Shown here one piece after another: positions 50,554 through 60,776 of a stretch of 64,000 bases of DNA. The DNA is taken from the NCBI GenBank assembly GCA_963744255.1, contig CAVUSZ010000049.1, forward strand, positions 1 to 64,000, written 5' to 3'. The position numbers and the translations under genes are program-made. The DNA is from DATEDA01 sp963744255. GTDB taxonomy: Bacteria > Pseudomonadota > Gammaproteobacteria > Burkholderiales > SG8-39. A model generated the notes under the pieces. That model was given only the letters and a program-made list of their open reading frames with translations. It did not search any database and was not told the DNA's origin. The first letter of the stretch is position 1. Each line of letters begins with the position of its first letter.

Positions 50554-51312
50554 ATGAAGAATCGCCTCAAGGAACTGCTGAAAGCGGGCAAACCCGCCAT
50601 CGGTACTTTGCTGCAACTGCCCAGCCCGGCCGTGGCGGAGGTGCTGGCGCACAGCGGCTATGACTGGATCCTGATCGACGCCGAGCACGGTCCGATCGAC
50701 ATCGAGACCTTGCACGCGATGATCCGCGCCACTGCCGGCACCGACACGACTCCCACCGTGCGCGTCGCGCGGAACCTCGACTGGCTCGCGAAGCGGGTGC
50801 TCGACATCGGTGCGCTCGGCGTGATGATGCCCGTCGTGAACAGCAGGGAAGAAGCGATCGCTGCGGTACGCGCGGTGCGTTACCCGCCGGAGGGCAATCG
50901 CGGATTCGGTCCGACTTTCGCGGCGTTGCGCTGGAGCATGGCGGGGGCCGACTACGCGGAGGCGGCGAACAGCGAGGTGATGGCGATCGTGCAGATCGAG
51001 CATATCGACGCGGTCAACCGCATCGAGGAGATCCTCGCCGTGCCGGGAATCGATCTGCCGCTCATCGGTCCGTACGATCTTTCCGGATCGATGGGATTGC
51101 TCGGCCAGGTGGCGCATCCCAAGGTCGAGGAGGCGATTGCCCGGGTGCTGACGGCCGGCCAAAGAGCGAACGTCCCGGTCGGCATCTTCGCCACGACGGC
51201 GGAGGACATCAACCGCCATCTCGAGCAAGGCTTCCGAGCAGTTCTGGCTGGAACCGACGTCGGGTTCCTCGGTGCAGGCGCGGCCGACATGCTGAAACGG
51301 ATCAAGCGCTAG
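50554..51312 (+). CDS. HpcH/HpaI-family class II aldolase
   Basis: 252 residues from ATG 50554 (AAGGAG upstream). Family marks: LIDAEHGPIDIETLHAM with the catalytic-type His45, VRVARNLDWLAKRVLDIGAL (substrate Arg), IVQIEHIDAVNRIEEIL (metal-binding Glu) and LIGPYDLSGSMG (metal-binding Asp). It performs divalent-metal retro-aldol cleavage of 2-keto-3-deoxy or 4-hydroxy-2-oxo acids to pyruvate and an aldehyde. It is the intact relative of the two broken copies at 35859 and 41158. Four same-strand genes before and after it are closely spaced. Confidence 0.9.
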   Translation: MKNRLKELLKAGKPAIGTLLQLPSPAVAEVLAHSGYDWILIDAEHGPIDIETLHAMIRATAGTDTTPTVRVARNLDWLAKRVLDIGALGVMMPVVNSREEAIAAVRAVRYPPEGNRGFGPTFAALRWSMAGADYAEAANSEVMAIVQIEHIDAVNRIEEILAVPGIDLPLIGPYDLSGSMGLLGQVAHPKVEEAIARVLTAGQRANVPVGIFATTAEDINRHLEQGFRAVLAGTDVGFLGAGAADMLKRIKR

Positions 51313-51320
51313 ACCCGACC

Positions 51321-52235
51321 ATGGCGCTCTTTCCGGGTTTCGCCAACCGGCGCATCCGCACCAGCGGAGCGGTGATCAACTGCGTGACCGCGGGCGACGG
51401 ACCGCCGCTGCTGATGCTGCACGGTTACCCGCAGACCCACACCATGTGGCACAAAATCGCGCCGCAGCTCGCCCGCCGATATACGGTGGTCTGCGCCGAC
51501 CTGCGCGGTTACGGCGATTCATCGAAGCCGACGGGGCTGCCCGACCATTCGAACTATTCCAAGCGCGCGATGGCGCAAGACATGGCCGAAGTGATGCAGA
51601 AGCTCGGCCATTCGACCTTCCACGTCGTCGGCCACGACCGCGGCGCCCGGGTCGCGCACCGGCTCGCGCGCGATCATGCGAAGCGCGTCCGCACGCTCAC
51701 CGTGCTCGACATCTCGCCGACGCTCAAGATGTTCGAGAGCACCGACATGGAGTTCGCGCGCGCCTACTATCACTGGTTCCTGATGCTCCAGCCTCCGCCC
51801 TGGCCGGAGCGCATGATCGCAGCCGTCGGACTGTTCTACAGCCTCGGGCGCATCGGCCGCGGCAGCACGGCGCACTTTTCCAAGGCGGCGGTTCGCGAGT
51901 ACCAGCGCTGCTTCAACGACCCGCGCACCATCCACGCGACCTGCGAGGACTACCGCGCGGCCGGCTCGATCGACCTCGAGCACGATCGCAGGGATCGCAA
52001 GCGCAAGCTCGCGGTGCCGGTGCTCGTGCTCTGGGGTAAGCACGGCATCATCGAGAAGCTCTTTGACGCCCTCGCGGACTGGCGCGAGGTGGCCAGCGAC
52101 GTCACCGGCCGCGCGCTCAACTGCAGTCATTTCGTTCCGGAGGAAGCACCGCGCCAGACGCTCGCGGAGATCGAGCGCTTCCTGGAGCGGCACGACGGCC
52201 AGGATTCAGGGCGATCACGCAAGAGGAGGCTCTGA
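51321..52235 (+). CDS. Alpha/beta hydrolase, haloacetate dehalogenase-like
   Basis: 304 residues, starting 8 bases after the aldolase. Nucleophile Asp106 in VVGHDRGARVAHRLA, oxyanion region LHGYPQTHTMWH, general-base His270 in NCSHFVPEEAP. An H-W pair in YYHWFLMLQPPPWPERM and the DHSNYSKRAMAQDM stretch resemble fluoroacetate/haloacetate dehalogenase, where His and Trp hold the halide. This makes a defluorinating or dechlorinating enzyme a real possibility; a different ester or epoxide hydrolase role cannot be excluded. Cytoplasmic; no signal peptide. Confidence 0.78.
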   Translation: MALFPGFANRRIRTSGAVINCVTAGDGPPLLMLHGYPQTHTMWHKIAPQLARRYTVVCADLRGYGDSSKPTGLPDHSNYSKRAMAQDMAEVMQKLGHSTFHVVGHDRGARVAHRLARDHAKRVRTLTVLDISPTLKMFESTDMEFARAYYHWFLMLQPPPWPERMIAAVGLFYSLGRIGRGSTAHFSKAAVREYQRCFNDPRTIHATCEDYRAAGSIDLEHDRRDRKRKLAVPVLVLWGKHGIIEKLFDALADWREVASDVTGRALNCSHFVPEEAPRQTLAEIERFLERHDGQDSGRSRKRRL

Positions 52236-52237
52236 TC

Positions 52238-53017
52238 GTGCGACTCAAGGGTCAAGCAGCAATCGTCACCGGAGCGGCACAGGGCATCGGGAAGGCGATC
52301 GCGGCTGCCTTCCTCGACCAAGGCGCCCGCGTGGTCATCGGTGACCTCGCTGGCGAGCGTGCGGCGCAGGCGGCCGCCGAGCTCGGCTCGGTCGAGCGAA
52401 AGGTGAAGTGGATCCAAGTGGACGTGTCGGAGCCGACCGGCGGACAGAGGCTCGTCGATTTCTGCGTCGGGGAGTTCGGTCGCGTGGATACCCTCGTCAA
52501 TAACGCCGGCCTCGGAATCAACAGGCGTTTCGTCGATTTTCCGCTCGACGAATGGGAGCGCGTGATCCGGGTCAATTTGACCGGCGCTCTCCTCTGCGCG
52601 CAGGCCGCCGCGCGCAGGATGATCGAGCAGAAGAGCGGCAAGATCATCAACATCGTCTCCCTGTCGGGGCAGCGCGGCGGCATCGGCCGCGCCGCCTACG
52701 GCGCCTCGAAGGCGGGGCTCGAGCTGCTGACCAAGGTGATGGCGGTCGAGCTCGCCGAGCATGGAATCAACGTGAATGCGATCGCCCCGGGACCGATCGC
52801 GACAGAACTGGCAAGCCAGGTCCACACTCCGGAAACGCGGGAGGCGTACGAGTTCCTGATCCCGCAGCGGCGCTACGGCGAGCCGCGCGAGATCGCGGAC
52901 GCCGCCGTGTTTCTCGCTTCCGACGAAAGCCGCTACGTTACCGGGCATACCTTGAACGTGGACGGCGGGTTTCAAGCTGCCGGGCTGATCTACCCGTTGC
53001 CGTCGCGAAGGTCATAG
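52238..53017 (+). CDS. Short-chain dehydrogenase/reductase
   Basis: 259 residues from GTG 52238, 2 bases after the previous stop. Cofactor site AAIVTGAAQGIGKAIAAAFL, NNAGLGINRRFVDF, Ser in NIVSLSGQRGG, Tyr and Lys in YGASKAG and the closing RYVTGHTLNVDGGFQAAG. Asp after the second strand (VIGDLAGERA) favours NAD(H). It sits between two alpha/beta hydrolases, so it may oxidise the alcohol they generate, for example a 2-hydroxy acid or diol. Substrate unknown. Confidence 0.87.
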   Translation: MRLKGQAAIVTGAAQGIGKAIAAAFLDQGARVVIGDLAGERAAQAAAELGSVERKVKWIQVDVSEPTGGQRLVDFCVGEFGRVDTLVNNAGLGINRRFVDFPLDEWERVIRVNLTGALLCAQAAARRMIEQKSGKIINIVSLSGQRGGIGRAAYGASKAGLELLTKVMAVELAEHGINVNAIAPGPIATELASQVHTPETREAYEFLIPQRRYGEPREIADAAVFLASDESRYVTGHTLNVDGGFQAAGLIYPLPSRRS

Positions 53018-53063
53018 CTCGCGATCCGCCACGGAAAAGCCACCGCAACGCAACGAACGCCGA

Positions 53064-53963
53064 ATGTCGGTCACGCACCATTTCTTCGATTCGAAGGACG
53101 TCGTGACGCACTACGTGCGCGCGGGAGCAGGCGAGCCGGTAGTCCTCCTGCATGGTTGGCCGCAGAGCTGGTATGCGTGGCGCAAGATCATTCCGGAGCT
53201 TGCGGAACGCTACACGGTGATCGCTCCCGATCTGAGGGGGCTTGGCGACTCTTCGCGTCCACTGGAAGGCTATGACAAGCGCACCATCGCGGAAGATATC
53301 TGGAAGCTCACCAGGGAGCATCTGGGATTCGCTCGGTACTTCCTCGTCGGCCATGATTGGGGCGGTCCCGTGGCCTTCGCGCTGAGCGCAGCGCATCCGG
53401 AAGCGGTTCGGCGTCTGGTCATACTCGATGTCGCCGTTCCCGGCGACGGAAGCGGAACGTTCTCGCAGCATGGCAGGCGGTGGCATCACGCGTTTCATCA
53501 AACGCCGGATTTGCCGGAAAGCCTGATAGCGGGGCGCGAAGACATCTATCTCGGATGGTTCTATCGGCATTACGGCTATCGACCCGACGCCATCAGTGCG
53601 GAGGACATTCAGGAGTATCTGCGGACGTACCGGCAGCCGGGAGCATTGCGCGCCGGTTTTGCCTACTACCGTGCGCTGGATCGGGACGTGGCCGATAACC
53701 AGGCGATATGCGCGCGCATGAAGTTGCCCATGCCTGTGCTCGCGCTCGGAGGAGGTCGGGCATTCGGGCGCGGCTCCGAGACGTTCGAATCATTGCAGCG
53801 CGTCGCAGTCGAGGTGCGCGGCGGAGTGATCGACGATTGCGGCCACTGGATGGTGGAAGAGCAGCCGGAGATCATCGCCAAGGCTCTGCTCGAGTTCTTC
53901 GCAGAGGACGATCTCAACGCCGCAGCGGGAATCAACGATGCGGATCGGCGGGGGTTGAAGTGA
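53064..53963 (+). CDS. Alpha/beta hydrolase, epoxide hydrolase-like
   Basis: 299 residues. Oxyanion motif LLHGWPQSWYAWRKIIPEL, nucleophile Asp98 in LVGHDWGGPVAFAL, His261 in DDCGHWMVEEQPE. A cap domain follows the nucleophile (about residues 130-210, with FYRHYGYRPDAI; the Tyr residues could activate an epoxide). The HGWPQ and GHDWGG pattern is that of soluble epoxide hydrolases and related dehalogenases, which open epoxides to diols or cleave carbon-halogen bonds. Same direction as its neighbours, 46 bases after the SDR gene. Confidence 0.83.
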   Translation: MSVTHHFFDSKDVVTHYVRAGAGEPVVLLHGWPQSWYAWRKIIPELAERYTVIAPDLRGLGDSSRPLEGYDKRTIAEDIWKLTREHLGFARYFLVGHDWGGPVAFALSAAHPEAVRRLVILDVAVPGDGSGTFSQHGRRWHHAFHQTPDLPESLIAGREDIYLGWFYRHYGYRPDAISAEDIQEYLRTYRQPGALRAGFAYYRALDRDVADNQAICARMKLPMPVLALGGGRAFGRGSETFESLQRVAVEVRGGVIDDCGHWMVEEQPEIIAKALLEFFAEDDLNAAAGINDADRRGLK

Positions 53964-54023
53964 GAAGCGTGGCCTCCGCCTCGCGGTGGATGTCTCAACC
54001 AATGCGATTGAGGAGGAGGAAGG

Positions 54024-55112
<1,089 letters not shown>

Positions 55113-55201
55113 CAGACGGAAGGGAGCCGTCCAACCAGCGATTGCGCGCGTGGCGTCTAGGCCGCCTTGGCCATGGGTCCTTCAGTTGAAGTGGACGGAA
55201 G

Positions 55202-56947
55202 ATGAAGCCGCGGTCGGCGGATGACGCGGTTCGCGCCGGGGCGTTCGATTACGTGATCGTGGGCGCCGGATCCGCCGGCTCGGTCCTCGCGGATCGGCTG
55301 AGCGACAGCGGTCGGGACAGCCTCTGCGTGATCGAAGCGGGGCCGCCCGATACGAATCCCTTCCTGCACATCCCGGCCGGCTTCACGAAGACGCTGTACA
55401 ACCCGGCGGTCACCTGGCAGTTCAAGTTCGCGCCGTCGGAGGGCACGGCGGGACGCGAGATCACGCTGCCGCAGGGGCGCGTGTTCGGCGGCTCGAGCTC
55501 GATCAACGGCCTCGTGTACAACCGCGGGCAGGCGGCCGACTTCGACGCCTGGGAGAAGCTCGGCAATCGAGGCTGGAGCTACGAGGACGTGCTGCCCTAT
55601 TTCCGCAGATCGGAGCGCCGCATCGCGGGCGACGACCGGTATCGCGGGCGCGAGGGCGGCCTCGCCGTCTCCGACAACGACTGGATCGACCCGCTGGCGG
55701 AGACGTTCATCGCCGGCGTCGTGGCCTCCGGCATCCCGCGAAGCGTGGATTACAACGGCGCTACGCAGGAGGGTGTCGGGTACTTCCAGCGCATGATCCA
55801 CAAGGGCAGGCGTGTGAGCGCCGCAGGCGCATTCTTGCGTCCGGCGATGGCGCGCAAGAACGTGGAGGTCCGGCCCAACGCGCTAGCCACTGCGATCCTG
55901 TTCGAGGGCAAGCGGGCGATCGGCGTGCGCTATGTGACGCGCCGCGACGGCGGGCCGCGCGACGTCCTCGCCCGCCGCGAGGTGATCGTCTCCGCCGGAG
56001 CGATCAACACGACGAAGCTGCTGCAGTTGTCGGGCATCGGGCCGGCGAAGCTGCTACAGGATCTTGGCATCCCCGTCCGGCACGATCTGCCGGGAGTGGG
56101 CGAGAACTTCCGCGACCACTACTTCGTGCGGCTGGTATCGCGGATCAAGGGTATCGTCTCGCTGAACCAACGGGCGCATGGGCCGCGACTCGCAATCGAG
56201 ATGGCGAAATGGGCGATGCGCCGCCCCAGCATCCTGGCGTTGAGCCCGTCGCTCGTCCACGTGTTCTGGAGATCGAGCGACGAACTGAGCGCGCCCGACC
56301 TGCAATTCGTCTTCACGCCTGGGAGCTATCGACCCGGTTCGGTGTACGTGCTGGATGACTTTCCGGCGATCACCTGCGGCTTCACCCAGCAGCGACCCGA
56401 GAGCGTCGGGTATGTCCGCATCAGTTCTCCGGACCCGGATGCGGCCCCGGAGATCCAGCCCAACTACCTGCGATCTCCGATCGACCAGCAAGTGGCGATC
56501 AGGGGAATGAGGATGGCACGCGCCTTCATGAAGACGCCGCAGCTCGCCCCCTACCACGATCGCGAGGAGTTGCCCGGCGCCGAGGTCACCTCCGACGGGG
56601 GACTGCTTGACTACGCTCGGAAGACCGGCAACACCGGATACCACGTGATGGGCACCTGCAGCATGGGCCCGGCGACCAACCGAATGGCGGTCGTGGACGC
56701 GGCGCTGCGCGTGCATGGGCTCACCGGCCTGCGGGTGGTGGATGCGTCGGTGATGCCACTGATGGTGTCGGCCAATACCTTTGCCGCCACTCTGATGGTC
56801 GGCGAGAAGGCAGCCGACATGATCAAGAAGGCGGCATCAAGCGATCGCGAAGCGACGACCCTGACTCGAAGCGTTGAGCGGCGAGCTCCGCTTGGCGCAC
56901 ATGCGGAATCGGTTGCAGGAGAAGAGCCGTGGACCCGAGGGAATTAG
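55202..56947 (+). CDS. GMC-family FAD-dependent oxidoreductase
   Basis: 581 residues. FAD-binding FDYVIVGAGSAGSVLADRLS at residues about 15-34, GMC signature 1 GRVFGGSSSINGLVYNRGQA, signature 2 ISAGAINTTKLLQLSGIG-like stretch (VSAGAINTTKLLQLSGIGP), and the active-site His481 in NTGYHVMGTCSMG with Asn in SANTFAATLMVGEKAADM. Such enzymes (choline, glucose, alcohol dehydrogenases) oxidise a primary or secondary alcohol. The C-terminal 30 residues are extra and overlap the next gene by 19 bases. It is coupled to the acyl-CoA synthetase, suggesting alcohol-to-acid-to-CoA conversion with an aldehyde dehydrogenase. Confidence 0.9.
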   Translation: MKPRSADDAVRAGAFDYVIVGAGSAGSVLADRLSDSGRDSLCVIEAGPPDTNPFLHIPAGFTKTLYNPAVTWQFKFAPSEGTAGREITLPQGRVFGGSSSINGLVYNRGQAADFDAWEKLGNRGWSYEDVLPYFRRSERRIAGDDRYRGREGGLAVSDNDWIDPLAETFIAGVVASGIPRSVDYNGATQEGVGYFQRMIHKGRRVSAAGAFLRPAMARKNVEVRPNALATAILFEGKRAIGVRYVTRRDGGPRDVLARREVIVSAGAINTTKLLQLSGIGPAKLLQDLGIPVRHDLPGVGENFRDHYFVRLVSRIKGIVSLNQRAHGPRLAIEMAKWAMRRPSILALSPSLVHVFWRSSDELSAPDLQFVFTPGSYRPGSVYVLDDFPAITCGFTQQRPESVGYVRISSPDPDAAPEIQPNYLRSPIDQQVAIRGMRMARAFMKTPQLAPYHDREELPGAEVTSDGGLLDYARKTGNTGYHVMGTCSMGPATNRMAVVDAALRVHGLTGLRVVDASVMPLMVSANTFAATLMVGEKAADMIKKAASSDREATTLTRSVERRAPLGAHAESVAGEEPWTRGN

Positions 56948-58569
56948 GCACCGTCTACCAATCGCTCGAGCGCACCGTCGCCAGATATGGGGATCGTCCT
57001 GCCTACGCGGTCCCGCCGATGAAAGGACGTGCATATCACCCGGATGGGTGGCAGTGCACATGGGCCGAAGCGTTCGCGGCGGTGCAGGAAAGGAAGCGTC
57101 ACTACGCGCAGGCCGGATACGGGCCGGGACACCGCGTAGCCATTCTTTTCGATCAGCGTCCGGAATTCGTTTTCCATCACTTCGCGTTGAATGCGCTGGG
57201 CGTCAGCGTGGTGCCGATGAGTCCCGACTACCGCCGCGATGAGATGGTCTATCAGCTCGGCCATTCCGAGGCTTGTCTCGCGCTTGCGATCAAGGAACGG
57301 ATCGAGGACGTGCGCGCGGCAGCGCGCGAGTTGCCGAAGCCCATCCCTGTGGCGCTCTTCGATGACCTGGCGACTCCGCTGCCGCAGCCACCCGTCCCGG
57401 CGAGCGACATTGCCCTTGACGGCAGCAGCGAAGCGGGCCTGCTCTACACGTCGGGAACGACCGGCAGGCCGAAAGGCTGCGTGCTCTCGAACGAGTACTT
57501 CCACACGTTCGGCGGCTGGTTTCTGTCGCGGGTTGGACGCCTCGCGATGCGGGAAGGCGAGGAACGCCTGTACAACCCCCTTCCCCTGCATCATGCCAAC
57601 TGCTGGTCGATCTCGCTCCACGCGATGTTGCTGGCGGGCGGATGTCTCGTCTTTCCGGACCGCTTTCATGCGAGCGCCTTCTGGCGCGACGTCGTGACCT
57701 GCCGCGTGACCGTCCTTCAATTCCAGGGGGTGATACCGGCCATCTTGCTCAAGCTGCCGGAAACCCCCGAAGAGCGCGCGCACCAGGTGAAGTTTGCGCT
57801 GTGCGCCGGGGTCGAGCCTAGTCTTCACGAGGCGTTCGAGAGGCGCTACGGGTTTCCGCTCGTGGAGATGTGGGCGATGACCGAGACGGGCAGGATGACG
57901 AGCGACCACATCGAACCGCGCATGATTCACACGCGCGCCATCGGTCGCTCTTGGCCCGGCCAGGAGTTGCGCGCCGTGGACGCCGAAGGCAATGAGGTGC
58001 CAGTGGGGCAGGCCGGCGAACTGGTGATCCGAGCGAGCGCGGAGGCGCCACGCAAGGGCTTCTTCTCGGGGTATCTGAAGAATCCGGAGGCAACCGAAGA
58101 GGCGTGGCGCGGTGGATGGTTTCATACCGGCGACATGGTGATGCGCGACGACACCGGCATGTTCTTTTTCATGGACCGCAGCAAGAACATCATTCGCCGC
58201 GCAGGAGAGAACATCGCCGCCGCGGAGATCGAAGAGCGTCTGACTGCTCACGACAAGGTCAAGCAGGTCGCAGTGTTGGCGGTGCCCGACGAGATTCGCG
58301 AGGAGGAAGTGATGGCCGTGGTCATTCCGAAACCCTCCGCGAATGCGGGTGAAGACTTGGCGCGCGAGCTATTCGACTGGTGCTGCGAGCGCCTCGCGTA
58401 CTTCAAGGCGCCCGCCTACGTCCTCTTCGTCGACAGCCTGCCGACCACGAGCTCGCAAAAGATCCAGAAGGTGAGGCTGTTCCCGCAGGGTACCGATCCG
58501 CGCGCGCAACCCGGCGTCATCGACCTCCGCCCGCTGAAGCAGAAGAGTTCAAAGAAGCCGCACAAGTGA
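56929..58569 (+). CDS. AMP-forming acyl-CoA synthetase
   Basis: 546 residues from GTG 56929 (GCAGGAGAAG upstream), overlapping the previous gene. ANL-superfamily motifs: P-loop LLYTSGTTGRPKGCVLSN (residues about 166-183), MWAMTETGRMT, GYLKNPEATEEAWRGGWFH then TGDM, RSKNIIRRAGENIAAAEIE and the C-terminal catalytic Lys in SSQKIQKVRLF. It activates a carboxylic acid to its CoA ester via an acyl-AMP. The pattern is closest in feel to crotonobetaine/carnitine-CoA ligase-like enzymes, but the acid is unknown. It precedes a ThDP-dependent enzyme by 44 bases. Confidence 0.87.
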   Translation: MDPRELGTVYQSLERTVARYGDRPAYAVPPMKGRAYHPDGWQCTWAEAFAAVQERKRHYAQAGYGPGHRVAILFDQRPEFVFHHFALNALGVSVVPMSPDYRRDEMVYQLGHSEACLALAIKERIEDVRAAARELPKPIPVALFDDLATPLPQPPVPASDIALDGSSEAGLLYTSGTTGRPKGCVLSNEYFHTFGGWFLSRVGRLAMREGEERLYNPLPLHHANCWSISLHAMLLAGGCLVFPDRFHASAFWRDVVTCRVTVLQFQGVIPAILLKLPETPEERAHQVKFALCAGVEPSLHEAFERRYGFPLVEMWAMTETGRMTSDHIEPRMIHTRAIGRSWPGQELRAVDAEGNEVPVGQAGELVIRASAEAPRKGFFSGYLKNPEATEEAWRGGWFHTGDMVMRDDTGMFFFMDRSKNIIRRAGENIAAAEIEERLTAHDKVKQVAVLAVPDEIREEEVMAVVIPKPSANAGEDLARELFDWCCERLAYFKAPAYVLFVDSLPTTSSQKIQKVRLFPQGTDPRAQPGVIDLRPLKQKSSKKPHK

Positions 58570-58613
58570 AATTTCCGGTTTCGCTTGCAAGGAAATGAAC
58601 CGAAAGGACAGCG

Positions 58614-60344
58614 ATGAGCGTTCCGAAAATCACCGACCATTCTTCAGCCGCCGTAATCGCCAGGTTTCTCAAGGCGCGGGGAGTGGATCGCATCTTCGCG
58701 CTGTGCGGCGGGCACATCATGCCGATATGGATGCGCGTCGACGCCGAGGGCATCCGCATCATCGACGTCCGCGACGAACGCGCTGCAGTGCACATGGCTC
58801 ATGCGCACGCCGAAATCACGGGCGGCCTGGGTGTGGCCATGGTGACGGCTGGCCCGGGTGTCACCAACGCCATGACCGGAATCGCCAACGCTCACGTCGC
58901 GCGCGCCCCGGTGCTGGTGCTCTCCGGCGTGCCGCCGTCGCCTCAGGAGAACCGCGGTGCTTTGCAGGACATGGTCCACCCGGAGTTGGTGCGCTCGATC
59001 ACCCGCTATGCGCGCACTGTGCGCGAACCGGCACTGGTCCTGCAGGAGCTCGATGAAGCGGTATCCCGCGCCTTTGGCGAAGGCGGGGAACCAGGCCCGG
59101 TGTTCATCGACTTTCCGACCCATACGCTCCGCGCTGAAGTGCCGGTGGCGGTGCAACTGGAGGAGCACTTCAAGCCCAAGGCACCGGCCGTGCTGCCGCC
59201 CGATCCCAGCGCGGTCCAGGCCGCGGTCGATCTGCTGTGGTCGGCACGCCGCCCGCTCGTCATCAGCGGCCGCGGCGCGCGCGGCGCTGGACCGCAGCTC
59301 AAGCGTTTCCTCGACCGGCTCGGCGGCATCTATCTCGACACCGGCGAGAGTCGCGGCCTGATTGCCGATGACCATCCTGCGGTAGTGGCGGCGATGCGCG
59401 GCAAGGTGATGAGCGAGGCTGATGTTGTCGTGACGGTGGGCCGCCGCCTCGACTTCCAGCTTGCGTACGGATCGCCGGCGGTGTTCGGTCCTGCCCGCTT
59501 CGTACGCATCGCCGATACGCCACCGGAGCTCCGCGACAACCGCCGCGGCGCCGTCGAGCTTCTTGCCAGTCCGGCTGCCGCGCTCGCAGCCATCGTCGAA
59601 GCTGCTGGCAGCCGCGCGAGCGCCGTCGATCGAAGCTGGGCGGAAAGATTGCGGGCAAGCCATCTCGAGCGCTCGGTCAAGCTCGCCAAGTCCATGGCGG
59701 AGGCCGCGCCGGGCAGCGACGGCCGGATGCATCCGAATCGGGTGCTGGCCGCACTGCAGGCGAAACTGCCCTCCGACGCAATCGTGATCGCCGACGGCGG
59801 CGATTTCCTGAGCTTCGCCCGGGTCGGTCTGAGCGCGGGGACGTATCTCGATCCCGGATCATTGGGCTGCCTCGGAGTGGGAGTACCCTTTGGGATCGCG
59901 GCGAGTCTCGCGCGGCCGGATCGCTTGGTCGTCGTCGCCACTGGCGACGGTTCGTTCGGGTTCAACGCCATTGAAGTGGACACGGCCGTGCGCCATCGCG
60001 CCCCGGTCCTCATCGTGGTCGCCAACAACGGCGCATGGGCGATCGAGGTATCCGATCAGCGCGAAACGCATGGCCGGGTGGTGGGCACGACCCTCCAGTT
60101 CTCCGACCACGCCGCGATGGCACGCGCGTTCGGCATGCACGGTGAGCGAGTCGAACGCGCCGAGGACCTGAGCGCCGCAATCGACCGTGCGCTTGCCAAC
60201 CGGCCGGCGCTGCTCGACGTCGTCGTCACACCCGAGGCCCGGTCGTCGGATAGCAAGACAGGACTGGCATGGGTACCGGATCTTCAGCCGCTTGCCGCGT
60301 GGGACGAGGCAGAGCGCAAATGGCGTCAATCGCCGACGGCATGA
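58614..60344 (+). CDS. Thiamine diphosphate-dependent enzyme (acetolactate synthase / 2-hydroxyacyl-CoA lyase type)
   Basis: 576 residues with the three POX-type domains. Catalytic Glu55 in DVRDERAAVHMAHAHAE, Gln-containing PPSPQENRGALQDMVHPEL, and the ThDP/Mg motif GDGSFGFNAIEVDTAV to VANNGAW in the C-terminal domain. Family members include acetolactate synthase, oxalyl-CoA decarboxylase, benzoylformate decarboxylase and 2-hydroxyacyl-CoA lyase. Because an acyl-CoA synthetase directly precedes it, a lyase or decarboxylase of a 2-hydroxy- or 2-oxo-acyl-CoA is an attractive reading, but the CoA-specific residues cannot be checked here. No small regulatory subunit (IlvN) follows. Confidence 0.83.
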   Translation: MSVPKITDHSSAAVIARFLKARGVDRIFALCGGHIMPIWMRVDAEGIRIIDVRDERAAVHMAHAHAEITGGLGVAMVTAGPGVTNAMTGIANAHVARAPVLVLSGVPPSPQENRGALQDMVHPELVRSITRYARTVREPALVLQELDEAVSRAFGEGGEPGPVFIDFPTHTLRAEVPVAVQLEEHFKPKAPAVLPPDPSAVQAAVDLLWSARRPLVISGRGARGAGPQLKRFLDRLGGIYLDTGESRGLIADDHPAVVAAMRGKVMSEADVVVTVGRRLDFQLAYGSPAVFGPARFVRIADTPPELRDNRRGAVELLASPAAALAAIVEAAGSRASAVDRSWAERLRASHLERSVKLAKSMAEAAPGSDGRMHPNRVLAALQAKLPSDAIVIADGGDFLSFARVGLSAGTYLDPGSLGCLGVGVPFGIAASLARPDRLVVVATGDGSFGFNAIEVDTAVRHRAPVLIVVANNGAWAIEVSDQRETHGRVVGTTLQFSDHAAMARAFGMHGERVERAEDLSAAIDRALANRPALLDVVVTPEARSSDSKTGLAWVPDLQPLAAWDEAERKWRQSPTA

Positions 60345-60396
60345 GCATAGATCGCTGACAGCATGAGCAGAAGGAAATCCTGCGGCGGCCGGCTCG

Positions 60397-60713
60397 TCAC
60401 TCCGGCGCTTCGAGGCGGGCGATCGCGTATGGTGACAGTCGATAGCCAGACGGCGAGGAACCAAGGCGAACGTTCCATGGCCGGTCTCGCGTTGCCAAGT
60501 GCTGTTCCCACGAGTACGCGTCCATGATCGAAACATGCGTCGCGGTCGGCCAACCGCTGATCGTGACTTCGACGTCGACGCCGGAAAGATTCGCGAGCAG
60601 CATCTCGACGTCCTATTCGTGACCACGACCAGCCAGAACATGTCGGCCGAGGAGCGCGAGAAGCAACCGCTCGCCGGGGCATTGCTCGCGCTGGAGGTCG
60701 GAGTCAGGGGCAT
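60397..60713 (-). pseudogene. C-terminal remnant of a large enzyme or lectin-like protein
   Basis: On the minus strand an open frame from 60603 reads DVEMLLANLSGVDVEVTISG then WPTATHVSIMDAYSWEQHLA, SSPSGYRLSPYAIARLEAPE and stop at 60397. A neighbouring frame just upstream has SADMFWLVVVTNR, which would join it after one indel. The LLANLS...V-x-I-x-GWP...L-x-PYAIARL pattern is that of a C-terminal beta-sandwich as found in glycosidases and, from memory, in D-apionate lactonase (ApnL)-type proteins. The main domain is gone. The plus strand over the rest of 60345-60776 shows no supported gene. Confidence 0.4.
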
Positions 60714-60776
60714 CGCCGAGCCGCGATTCGCGACGGTGGGAGGGACTCACGCTCGACAGCAAAGGAATGCAACGAC

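Noticed and set aside
47757..50600. 947-codon minus-strand open frame opposite ilvD and BKACE
   Set aside because: Composition is Arg/His/Asp-rich, has no domain, and lies opposite two well-conserved genes.
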